Of a DNA stretch of 40,418 nucleotides, positions 23,448 through 30,605 are shown in pieces. The position numbers were made by a program, and so were the translations under genes. This DNA is from Croceivirga sp. (GTDB lineage Bacteria > Bacteroidota > Bacteroidia > Flavobacteriales > Flavobacteriaceae): contig JANQQQ010000002.1 of NCBI GenBank assembly GCA_028284935.1, forward strand, positions 1-40,418. Reading direction: 5' to 3'. The notes below the pieces were generated by a model. That model was not told the DNA's origin. It made no database searches and saw only the letters and a list, made by a program, of their open reading frames with translations. The first letter of the stretch is position 1. Each line of letters starts with the position of its first letter.

Positions 23448-24416
23448 ATGAAGTGGGTACGAAAATACTTTCCAATACTTGCATTGATTCTGTTGATTTC
23501 ATGTCGCGAGGAAAACAAATTGGAGAAAGAAATTTCCAAAATCCCATTGGATCTAAGACTTGAACGCTTTGATCGGGAGTTTGGTCAAGCTTCGCCCCGT
23601 GATATTCCAAAGCTGAAATCAAAATATCCCTACCTATTTCCTAAGCAATTTCCCGACAGTATTTGGACGTTAAAATTAAAGGATACCATTCAACAAGAAC
23701 TGCTCTCAGAGGTTGACAAGGCGTTTGGGGACTTTAGCGAACAGGAATCGGAGTTGACTTCGCTCTTTCAACATGTAAAACACTATTTTCCAGGCTATCA
23801 TACCCCAAAGGTGGTCACCTTAACCTCCGAAGTACAATACGACAATCGTGTGGTTTTGACCGACTCCTTACTATTATTGGGGTTGGACAATTACTTGGGA
23901 GAGGACCATCATTTTTATAGAAGTGTTTCAAGGTATATCGCTAAAGGGTTGGATAAGCAATACTTGGTCTCTGATGTAACCGGTGCCTTCGCTAGGACCA
24001 TCAATCGATATCCACGAAATAGGACGTTCCTTTCCCGAATGGTATATCATGGAAAAGAACTTTATCTGAAGGACAAACTCATTCCCGCGGCATCCGATGC
24101 CCAAAAAATCAAGTATACCGGAGAGGAACTGGAGTGGGCCATTGAAAATGAAGAACAGATTTGGCGCTATTTTGTGGAAAATGAATTGTTGTACAGTACA
24201 GATTCCTCATTGGACCGTCGGTTTTTGGATCCAGCACCCTTTTCAAAGTTCCAATTGGAGCTGGATAGCGAATCCCCAGGTAGATTGGGGCGTTATATGG
24301 GGTGGCAAATTGTGAGGACCTTTATGGATAAAAATCAAGGTGTCTCTCTTACCCAACTTTTGGATATTCCTGCGGATGACCTCTTTAAAAAATCAAATTA
24401 TAAACCAAAAAAGTAA
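23448..24416 (+). CDS. gldB: Gliding motility lipoprotein GldB
   Basis: A 322-residue lipoprotein essential for gliding in Flavobacterium. The lipobox is LLISC with Cys at about 19 after a hydrophobic stretch; I start at ATG 23448 because the upstream 12 codons are not signal-like. The C-terminal segment LDRRFLDPAPFSKFQLELDSESPGRLGRYMGWQIVR matches what I recall of GldB. Its last base is shared with the first base of gldC, so the pair is translationally coupled. The family resembles a zinc-peptidase fold, but its biochemical role is unknown. Confidence 0.92.
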   Translation: MKWVRKYFPILALILLISCREENKLEKEISKIPLDLRLERFDREFGQASPRDIPKLKSKYPYLFPKQFPDSIWTLKLKDTIQQELLSEVDKAFGDFSEQESELTSLFQHVKHYFPGYHTPKVVTLTSEVQYDNRVVLTDSLLLLGLDNYLGEDHHFYRSVSRYIAKGLDKQYLVSDVTGAFARTINRYPRNRTFLSRMVYHGKELYLKDKLIPAASDAQKIKYTGEELEWAIENEEQIWRYFVENELLYSTDSSLDRRFLDPAPFSKFQLELDSESPGRLGRYMGWQIVRTFMDKNQGVSLTQLLDIPADDLFKKSNYKPKK

Positions 24417-24748
24417 TGGCGGTAAAGCACACTTCAGAAATAAGATTAAAAGTAGGATTGGATGAAAATAGGGTTCCGGAGGAACTAAGCTGGTCCGCAG
24501 AAGATGGAGGTATTGAGAATGAAGAAGCCAAGGCCATGCTGCTCTCCGTTTGGGATAGTAAAAACAAAGAATCCCTTAAAATAGACCTCTGGACCAAGGA
24601 TATGCCCGTGGATGAAATGAAGCTTTTCTTCCATCAGACTTTGGTTACGCTATCCGACACCTTCATGAGAGCTACCCAAGACGAAAAAATGACGGCTACC
24701 ATGAAGGACTTCTGTGAATATTTTGCGGAGAAACTGGAATTAAAATAA
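24416..24748 (+). CDS. gldC: Gliding motility protein GldC
   Basis: A 110-residue cytoplasmic protein, the usual partner of GldB. It starts MAVKHTSEIRLKVGLDENRVPEEL and carries the W(S/T)AEDGG segment, as in known GldC. In F. johnsoniae gldC loss impairs rather than abolishes gliding. Its stop is only four bases from the end of the convergent DUF2306 gene, with no visible terminator between them. Confidence 0.92.
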   Translation: MAVKHTSEIRLKVGLDENRVPEELSWSAEDGGIENEEAKAMLLSVWDSKNKESLKIDLWTKDMPVDEMKLFFHQTLVTLSDTFMRATQDEKMTATMKDFCEYFAEKLELK

Positions 24749-24752
24749 AAGC

Positions 24753-25589
24753 CTAACCGGTAATCCTAGGTAACCACATACCCATGGTTGCAGCAAAGAT
24801 ACCAGTTGCCGTAATCAAGGTTGAGATAACCAGTAGCAAGAACATGGCCAGCTTTTGTAATAAGGTTCCATTTTTGTTGGCCATTACGTAGAGTTCATAA
24901 ATAAGTAATGGAATAATGTATTGGCCAAAGCCCAGGAACACCAAAAATGGTCCCCTAAAAGTTTCTGGGTCAAAACCTACCGGACCACCATTGATGAGCA
25001 ACCAGAACATAAGCCCTACTCTAAAAAACCAGACACCATTGGCCACTAAAAACAATCGAAAAGCCCATTGGTTATGGACCTTAATATTTCGTTTTAAGGC
25101 GTAGTGAAGCGTTAGATAGGCAAAAATCAATATTAAGGCTCCATTGATGCTAACGCTAATATCACCTACCAGACCACTGATGGTACCTTTGGTGATTACC
25201 ATATAAATGCCGCTAAGACTCACCAGGGCCATAGTGGTAATATATACCCTTCCATTCCAACGGTGAAAAGCGGTAAACCTATTTCTTATAAAAGGTATAA
25301 ACTGCAAAGGGCCACCAAATAAAATGGCTACGGCGAAGAATACATGAATTCCCACTGCAATGTTTCCCATGGGCTCCCCTTCAACATAACCATGGGGTAG
25401 AACCCGGTTCCATTTCATGAAATCGTTGTTGATGGCCGCACCTCCATAAAACAGGGCCACATAGGTGGCAAATATCCATTGTCCGGCCACGGCAACCATG
25501 AACCAAAAGGAAGCTGCTTTTTGTAATGCGTTCTTAACAAAAAGGGATTTAGAATTGGAGTCAAGAAGTATTTGATCGTTGGTGTTCAT
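24753..25589 (-). CDS. DUF2306 multi-helix membrane protein
   Basis: A 278-residue protein with about seven membrane helices and the DUF2306 landmark FHRWNGRVY near residue 110, preceded by a histidine-containing helix (NIAVGIHVFFAVAILFGGPLQF). Histidines in several helices suggest a cofactor or metal site as in some di-haem-like proteins, but the function is unknown. It is the last gene of the minus-strand cluster. The 21 bases starting four bases upstream of its start codon are identical to those upstream of the next gene. Confidence 0.78.
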   Translation of the reverse strand: MNTNDQILLDSNSKSLFVKNALQKAASFWFMVAVAGQWIFATYVALFYGGAAINNDFMKWNRVLPHGYVEGEPMGNIAVGIHVFFAVAILFGGPLQFIPFIRNRFTAFHRWNGRVYITTMALVSLSGIYMVITKGTISGLVGDISVSINGALILIFAYLTLHYALKRNIKVHNQWAFRLFLVANGVWFFRVGLMFWLLINGGPVGFDPETFRGPFLVFLGFGQYIIPLLIYELYVMANKNGTLLQKLAMFLLLVISTLITATGIFAATMGMWLPRITG

Positions 25590-25592
25590 AAC

Positions 25593-25613
25593 GTTCGTTT
25601 TTTGATTGATGAA
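25593..25613 (-). repeat. 21-base leader repeat, copy 1
   Basis: On the minus strand it reads TTCATCAATCAAAAAACGAA plus C, followed by three bases and the ATG of the DUF2306 gene. An identical copy lies at 26319-26339 in the same position relative to the next start codon. Confidence 0.85.
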
Positions 25614-25628
25614 TATGTAAGTGATGAA

Positions 25629-26315
25629 TTATACGGTGCTCTGCAACAGGGAATTTTCCCTAAATCCTTTGATGATTAACCATGAAATGAAAAAAAGGAA
25701 ATTGATTCCGTTTTGGTAATAGGCATACATGCTCACCGATATTCCAAATATTTGGAGCCAACTGGCCGTAAAAACGGTAACCATGGCCAACATGCCCCAT
25801 ACTGCAAGAAAACGGGGGACCATTTTGCTTTTAAAAAGAAACCACAACAGTAAGAAATTGGCCGAGGAATAGAGAATCAGGGATAAAAGATGGGACCATA
25901 CGTAATCTTTAACCTTGATAAAACCCAAAACAGTAAACAGCTTGTTGTCAAAGTTTTCGGACAATGAAAATTTTTCTGCTAAAGAGATTAGGGATAGATG
26001 GCTGATATCTCCAAAAACTATAGTTGCCAGAAAAACGGTGAGCAACCCTAAAAAAATATAGGCCATGGGCTTGCTGTAGGTCTTGATGTGTTGTAGCATA
26101 ATACCCCCTACCACCAGCCATAAAGCTGAGGCTACCATATCAAATAAGATAGTGAACCGCATTTCTTGACCTCTTTCTAATATAATGCTAACAAAATCCG
26201 GTTTTTCGGCTAATGAGGTAGAAATGCCCCTGAAAAGGGTGGAAGGAATGCCCACTGAGATAATACCAAGCATTAAGAGGCCAATGGTTCTTCCCAATTG
26301 TTTTGTGTTTTTCAT
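25629..26315 (-). CDS. DUF4386-type multi-helix membrane protein
   Basis: A 228-residue protein with about six membrane helices. The N-terminal RTIGLLMLGIISVGIPSTLFRG and the spacing of helices fit DUF4386, a family of unknown role often found near regulators or ABC transporters. It belongs to the minus-strand cluster led by the ABC ATPase. Its 5' leader contains the shared 21-base repeat, so it may be translated by the same control as the DUF2306 gene. Confidence 0.72.
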   Translation of the reverse strand: MKNTKQLGRTIGLLMLGIISVGIPSTLFRGISTSLAEKPDFVSIILERGQEMRFTILFDMVASALWLVVGGIMLQHIKTYSKPMAYIFLGLLTVFLATIVFGDISHLSLISLAEKFSLSENFDNKLFTVLGFIKVKDYVWSHLLSLILYSSANFLLLWFLFKSKMVPRFLAVWGMLAMVTVFTASWLQIFGISVSMYAYYQNGINFLFFISWLIIKGFRENSLLQSTV

Positions 26316-26318
26316 GAT

Positions 26319-26339
26319 GTTCGTTTTTTGATTGATGAA
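26319..26339 (-). repeat. 21-base leader repeat, copy 2
   Basis: Identical in all 21 bases to 25593-25613 and at the same distance (three bases) from the next start codon. A shorter version of 15 bases is present at 31849-31863 before another minus-strand gene. Confidence 0.85.
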
Positions 26340-26357
26340 ATTTGATTGAATTGATGA

Positions 26358-26900
26358 TTATTGATTGATGAAAATGATGTTTTCCGTCTTTCCTTTTAGG
26401 TTTAGTCCCGAGCCCTTGGCCAAATCCACCTTAAGTGTTTGGGCGGCAAGGTTGAGGTTGCAATTACTGTCTTTGTCCATTGTTAAATGAAATTCCTCAG
26501 TGTTGAGTATTCCCTTAGTTTCAAAATACCCTCCCATCAATTCCAATTCCCTAAGGGTGTTATTGTGGACAAAGACTTTTACGGTATCCTTGGTTTTGAT
26601 TCGGGAGCTTAAGGTGATTTGTAGTTCATTTTCAACCACATGGGTTTGAATGGAGTCCAAAAGCTCCTTCGGTCCCCATATGCCTAAGGTGGTCATGGAA
26701 TCTTGGGAAAAAACGACCTTGATCTTTTTACCAACCTGTATGCGTTCAAAATGGGCTATTTGTCTAAGCTGTGATTCAAATGTTCCATAACCGGCCGCTT
26801 TTTCCTTTTTAACATGGTAATGTACCCTGCCCTGAAAGAACAGCGACATTGTAAAAAGTACGGCAGCTCCAATACCTGCAATAAGATTACTTGTCTTCAT
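26358..26900 (-). CDS. GIN-domain-like (DUF2807-type) membrane-anchored protein
   Basis: A 180-residue protein: one N-terminal membrane helix (SNLIAGIGAAVLFTMSLFF), then a beta-strand repeat pattern (ERIQVGKKIKVVFSQDS; ELQITLSSRI; LRELELMGGYFET) like the head GIN domain. I take ATG 26900; the open frame continues well upstream, and GTG/ATG 26915 is an alternative, but both lie inside the end of the GntR gene, overlapping it by 14 bases or more. Such proteins next to YtrA-type regulators and ABC transporters are recurrent in Bacteroidota; their role may be envelope sensing. Confidence 0.7.
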   Translation of the reverse strand: MKTSNLIAGIGAAVLFTMSLFFQGRVHYHVKKEKAAGYGTFESQLRQIAHFERIQVGKKIKVVFSQDSMTTLGIWGPKELLDSIQTHVVENELQITLSSRIKTKDTVKVFVHNNTLRELELMGGYFETKGILNTEEFHLTMDKDSNCNLNLAAQTLKVDLAKGSGLNLKGKTENIIFINQ

Positions 26901-27255
26901 CCAAATTTTGTTCATAAAGGCTTTTGACTTCTTCAAAAGTGACATCAAGTAGCCGCATTTTTTTAAATACATCGGGAAGAACAACTTCCTTAAACTCGTT
27001 TCTTCTAATGGATAGGACCTTTTGGTAGCCGTCTTCGGAAACAAAATATCCAATTCCCCTTTTGTTGTATATAATTTCCATTTCCTGCAGGTGATTAAAG
27101 GCCCTTATGGCCGTATTGGGGTTAACTTCTACGAGCACCGCGATTTCCCTCACCGAGGGAATGCGTTCCCCTTCCTGCCATTCCCGAATAAGAATATTTT
27201 CGTAGAAAAAATCTACGATTTGAAGGTATATGGGTTTACTGCCATCAAAGTCCAT
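26887..27255 (-). CDS. GntR-family regulator, YtrA subgroup
   Basis: A 122-residue regulator. The N-terminal winged helix (SKPIYLQIVDFFYENILIREWQEGERIPSVREIAVLVEVNPNTAIRAFNHLQ) is classic GntR; the short, helical C-terminal 50 residues without an effector domain place it in the YtrA subgroup, which usually represses a neighbouring ABC transporter operon. The 26-base palindrome upstream of the ABC ATPase gene is its likely operator. One base separates its start from the permease gene's end. Confidence 0.9.
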   Translation of the reverse strand: MDFDGSKPIYLQIVDFFYENILIREWQEGERIPSVREIAVLVEVNPNTAIRAFNHLQEMEIIYNKRGIGYFVSEDGYQKVLSIRRNEFKEVVLPDVFKKMRLLDVTFEEVKSLYEQNLDEDK

Positions 27256-27256
27256 A

Positions 27257-28009
27257 CTATCCTTCTTTTTCCCGGATTTTAAAATAGGTGGCCAACAACA
27301 TTCCAGGTCCCAAAATGGTCATAAAAATGAACTTCCCAAATCCGGAAAAATCCTTTTGGGCCAAATCAAGGGCCTTGGATCCCAATCCCGACTGGTCAAA
27401 AACATCCATTCCACGATTCAAAACCCCAAAGAGGAACATGTTAAAAAAGACAAGGCATAAAACAGTAGTTGCCACCAACAATACTGTCTTTGCCCTTCTA
27501 TTCCTTTTGAAGGTGGCAGCACCAAACAGAAAAATGGGTAAAATGAATAGGTAGGCCCTGACCATTTTCCAATAGCTATCCGCCGATAAATTCACAAAAT
27601 TGAACTCTGCTCCAAAGAGGACGCTCCCAAAGAAGATGGAAAAGCCACCAAAAACGATTCCAAGGAATAGAAAAATAAGGGTATGCCCAAGGGTAGAGCA
27701 CAGCCAAATGGCTATAAGCCGTTCTTCAGAGGAGAGCGGGAGGGTCAAATAAAGCACATTGGATTTATGATCATGAAACTCCTTGAAATAAGAGAAGGAG
27801 AGCACAATGCCAGAAATAATATAAAGGAACGCCAAAAGGCTAAAATATACATCACTTGACATCCCTTTGTTCCAAAAGAGGTTGAGTTGAACAACGGCAA
27901 ATAAGAGTACGGCGCAGATTGCTAAGGTGGTCAAAAGGATGCTTTTCAAAAGAATGAAGTCCCTTTTCATATGGTTCCAAACCCTATGTAGACTTATATT
28001 ACGTTCCAT
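27257..28009 (-). CDS. ABC-2-type transporter permease
   Basis: A 250-residue membrane protein with six predicted helices, an N-terminal amphipathic segment (HRVWNHMKRDFILLK) and the ABC-2 pattern. It follows the ATPase by six bases and precedes the regulator by one, so it is clearly the membrane half of that transporter. Substrate unknown; YtrA-controlled exporters often respond to cell-wall stress, but that is only analogy. Confidence 0.82.
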   Translation of the reverse strand: MERNISLHRVWNHMKRDFILLKSILLTTLAICAVLLFAVVQLNLFWNKGMSSDVYFSLLAFLYIISGIVLSFSYFKEFHDHKSNVLYLTLPLSSEERLIAIWLCSTLGHTLIFLFLGIVFGGFSIFFGSVLFGAEFNFVNLSADSYWKMVRAYLFILPIFLFGAATFKRNRRAKTVLLVATTVLCLVFFNMFLFGVLNRGMDVFDQSGLGSKALDLAQKDFSGFGKFIFMTILGPGMLLATYFKIREKEG

Positions 28010-28015
28010 AGTTGA

Positions 28016-28846
28016 TTACCTTTTTAAAATGGAATTGATTTGATTGGGGGCACTTAGAATACCTTGGAACAACAATTCAAGGTCCACCTCGGTTTCCTCC
28101 AAACCCTTTTTGGGGAGAATGGATTTTCCACCCAAACCGGTTTCCGAATACAATGCCCCTTCCTTACGTTCGGCGCTTGCTTTGCCAAACCATAATTTGT
28201 CCGTAACCGTGGCTAACGATTGGTCAAATACCACCTTGGCATGGTCAAGGACCATAACATGATTGATTAAGCTATAGAGATCCCTTACCTGATGGGTGGA
28301 AATGACAATACATTTGTCATCGGTAGCAACGGATGCCATTACCCTTCTAAATTGGCTTTTTGATGGAATATCCAGTCCATTGGTGGGTTCATCCATGAAT
28401 AGGAATCGCGTATTGGTGGAAAGTGCGAAAGCAATCAGTACTTTTTTTCGTTGACCAAAGGAAAGTGTACCAATGTTCGCCTTCGGTCGAAGCCCAAATT
28501 CCTCAATCAATTCATGGAACCGACTTTTTGAAAAGTTAGGATAAAAGGGGGCGTTGATGTTTTCATAACTGGATATTGGAATATTGGGGAGCTCAAAATC
28601 CTCGGGTACCAAAAACACCTGTTGTAGCCAGTAGGCCTTTCTTGTTGACACCAACGTTCCTTCAAGGGAGTAAGCACCCCGCTTTGGATACAACAAACCG
28701 GACATGATTTTCATCAATGAGGTTTTGCCCTCGCCATTTTTTCCAAAAAGCCCATAGATGTTTCCACATTCAAAATGCAAAGAGATGCCGTTGAGGACCT
28801 TTTGCCCTTTGGAATATCCGAATTCTAAATCCTTTAGGGTTATCAT
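28016..28846 (-). CDS. ABC transporter ATP-binding protein
   Basis: A 276-residue ABC ATPase: Walker A GKNGEGKTS near residue 35, signature LSFGQRKK near 128, Walker B FLFMDEPTNGLD near 149, switch His in ISTHQ near 184. The signature has F for the common G (LSGGQ) position, as is frequent in ABC-2 exporters. It is the first gene of a six-gene cluster; the promoter and palindrome lie immediately upstream. The C-terminal 70 residues beyond the ATPase core are family-variable. Confidence 0.9.
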   Translation of the reverse strand: MITLKDLEFGYSKGQKVLNGISLHFECGNIYGLFGKNGEGKTSLMKIMSGLLYPKRGAYSLEGTLVSTRKAYWLQQVFLVPEDFELPNIPISSYENINAPFYPNFSKSRFHELIEEFGLRPKANIGTLSFGQRKKVLIAFALSTNTRFLFMDEPTNGLDIPSKSQFRRVMASVATDDKCIVISTHQVRDLYSLINHVMVLDHAKVVFDQSLATVTDKLWFGKASAERKEGALYSETGLGGKSILPKKGLEETEVDLELLFQGILSAPNQINSILKR

Positions 28847-28849
28847 ATC

Positions 28850-28875
28850 TAGTGTATTAGATAACTAGTACACTA
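28850..28875 (-). promoter_or_regulatory. 26-base near-palindromic operator, probably for the GntR/YtrA regulator
   Basis: Outer arms TAGTGTA and TACACTA are perfect complements; 22 of 26 bases are symmetric. It lies between the -7 element and the start codon of the ABC ATPase gene, ending three bases from that ATG. YtrA-type GntR sites generally have GTGTA/TACAC-type arms, so self-regulation of the cluster is the simplest reading. Confidence 0.78.
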
Positions 28876-28906
28876 CAAATATAGAAAAGATTTCCTTGCC
28901 ACCAAA
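28876..28906 (-). promoter_or_regulatory. Promoter of the ABC/GntR cluster
   Basis: On the minus strand: TTTG (28906-28903), a 19-base spacer, TATATTTG (28883-28876). Both boxes are perfect. The operator begins at the very next base, so a bound repressor would cover the transcription start. Confidence 0.8.
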
Positions 28907-28960
28907 TAAATATCGTTTTCATGGATTTAATTCGTCCGCTATCGATGCATTGAGGGTAGG

Positions 28961-29545
28961 CTACTTCCGGTAACGGTAATGCCCAATGATTTTATAATCA
29001 AAGAGACAATCCTGTAGCACTTGTCCTGCGCCAATATTGTGGATAATTAAAGGTATTTCCTGATTTCTGGACTTTACATGGCTTACAATACCAATGTGGG
29101 TTAGGGCACCGCCTAAATTCCAACACACAATATCCCCCGGCATGTAGTCTTCTGCGCTTTCCGTTATTGGAAGCACCTCTCCTAGGCGCTTAAAAAATAC
29201 CATTAAGTTGGGCACCCGTCTGTGGTCAATATTGGTATCCGGTCTGTTTAGGCCCCAAATTTTAGGATAAGCCTTAAAGTTGACCTTCATATCTTCATGA
29301 ACCTCTTTCTGCAAGTCAACACCCATTTTTCGGTATGCCCTAATAAGCACATCGGTACATACCCCCTTGTTTGCCGGAATGGCTCCGTTAGGGTAGGAAA
29401 TGGAAAAATAACCGGGGTCGTAGGTCACGTTATCTTCAGTAAGGGTCAATGCTTTTTCAGCCAGTTGTTGATAAAAGTCCTCTTGGCCAAGAATAGGAGC
29501 AAGCGCAAAAAACGATACAAAGAATACTAAAAAAGACGTTTTCAT
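28961..29545 (-). CDS. Exported DUF1287 protein
   Basis: A 194-residue protein with a signal peptide (TSFLVFFVSFFALAPILGQ). DUF1287 landmarks: GVCTDVLIRAYRKMG near 60, DTNIDHRRVPNLMVFF near 95, GDIVCWNLGGALTHIGIVS near 131. A Cys, the HRR histidine and the THIG histidine suggest an NlpC/P60-like papain fold acting in the periplasm, although catalysis is not proven for the family. I start at ATG 29545 as the signal peptide begins there; three bases separate it from the upstream DUF3307 gene. Confidence 0.85.
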   Translation of the reverse strand: MKTSFLVFFVSFFALAPILGQEDFYQQLAEKALTLTEDNVTYDPGYFSISYPNGAIPANKGVCTDVLIRAYRKMGVDLQKEVHEDMKVNFKAYPKIWGLNRPDTNIDHRRVPNLMVFFKRLGEVLPITESAEDYMPGDIVCWNLGGALTHIGIVSHVKSRNQEIPLIIHNIGAGQVLQDCLFDYKIIGHYRYRK

Positions 29546-29547
29546 GA

Positions 29548-29898
29548 TTACAGGGCCAAAACATCCGCATTGATGAAAGTCCAGTATAGGCATGCTGTGT
29601 GAACAAGCTGGTCAAAGCCTAGAATGGGATAGAATATCCTAGGTTTTTCGTTGAATTTGGCCGCCAATTTACTGGTAAAGAAATCTGTAATTAGGTGCAG
29701 TGCCCCATTAAAAACGGCATAGCCCAACCCTACTTGCCAAGAAAACACGAATTGCGAAATGACCAACACTACAAAAGTGTAGGTGACCACATGAAACAAG
29801 AGCCATTTTAAGCTCTTGTGTTTTTCTACGGCCATTTTTCGTGATTGCAACAAAAAATCGCCGACCCAATGTGCGGCTAATAGTACCAAGAAATTCAT
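29548..29898 (-). CDS. DUF3307 membrane protein
   Basis: A 116-residue membrane protein with about three helices. LLAAHWVGDFLLQSRKMAVEKHKSLKWLLFHVVTYT at the N-terminus is the DUF3307 signature, with histidines and aspartates inside the membrane region. Function unknown. It is translationally close to the DUF1287 gene (two-base gap). Confidence 0.82.
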   Translation of the reverse strand: MNFLVLLAAHWVGDFLLQSRKMAVEKHKSLKWLLFHVVTYTFVVLVISQFVFSWQVGLGYAVFNGALHLITDFFTSKLAAKFNEKPRIFYPILGFDQLVHTACLYWTFINADVLAL

Positions 29899-29976
29899 GC
29901 TCCCAAGATAATTATAATTGGAACATACAATGACCTTTCAAAGAAGGATAGGCAAAACTTGGAAATCAATTCGAGT

Positions 29977-30516
29977 TCATTCCACCACTTCAACAATGGT
30001 CTCTACCTCACAGGCCAAATTCCAAGGAAGAGAACCCATGCCTATGGCCGACCGGGCATGTTTTCCCCGCTCGCCAAAAACCTGTATCATGACATCCGTA
30101 TACCCATTGATGACTTTGGGATGCTCCGTAAAGTTGTGATCGGCATTCACCAAGCCCAAGACCTTCACTATTTTGACCACTTTGTTTAAATCCCCAATTT
30201 TTGCTTTTAATACGGCCAGGTGATTGATGGCCGTCACCCTTGCCGCTTCATAACCTTCCTCCAAAGTCAGATCCTTACCCACTTTTCCCACCATCCGTTC
30301 TCCATTGGGCAGTATGGGACCATTGCCTGATAGGTAGATCAGATTTCCACTTTGGACCGCCAACTCAATGTTCAACCCCGGAGGGATATGAGGTGTGGAA
30401 AGTTCAATGCCCAGTTCCTTTATGCGTTCTTCCACATCATAATCATATAGGCCCTTTTGGGCATTCAGGAAATTGACAAATACTACGAGCAGTAAAAGAA
30501 AGCGCTTGGAGGACAT
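29977..30516 (-). CDS. Exported RidA/YjgF-like protein
   Basis: RidA proteins hydrolyse reactive enamine/imine intermediates, normally in the cytosol. This 179-residue member begins with a signal peptide (SSKRFLLLLVVFVNFLNAQ), so it should be exported. The Rid domain covers about 30-179: IYLSGNGPILPNG near 73, HARSAIGMGSLP near 157, ACEVETIVEV at the end. The residues matching the catalytic Arg105 and Glu120 of E. coli RidA (in HARS and CEVE) are retained. Start at ATG 30516; the 14 codons above it are not signal-like. A pure sequence call; substrate unknown. Confidence 0.82.
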   Translation of the reverse strand: MSSKRFLLLLVVFVNFLNAQKGLYDYDVEERIKELGIELSTPHIPPGLNIELAVQSGNLIYLSGNGPILPNGERMVGKVGKDLTLEEGYEAARVTAINHLAVLKAKIGDLNKVVKIVKVLGLVNADHNFTEHPKVINGYTDVMIQVFGERGKHARSAIGMGSLPWNLACEVETIVEVVE

Positions 30517-30605
30517 TGTTGTAAAATGGTCAAGATAAAAATAAAGGGTATTTGCCAATTTTACAGTTATAAATTATGGGCCTTGATAGCAGTAGCGCGT
30601 TACTG

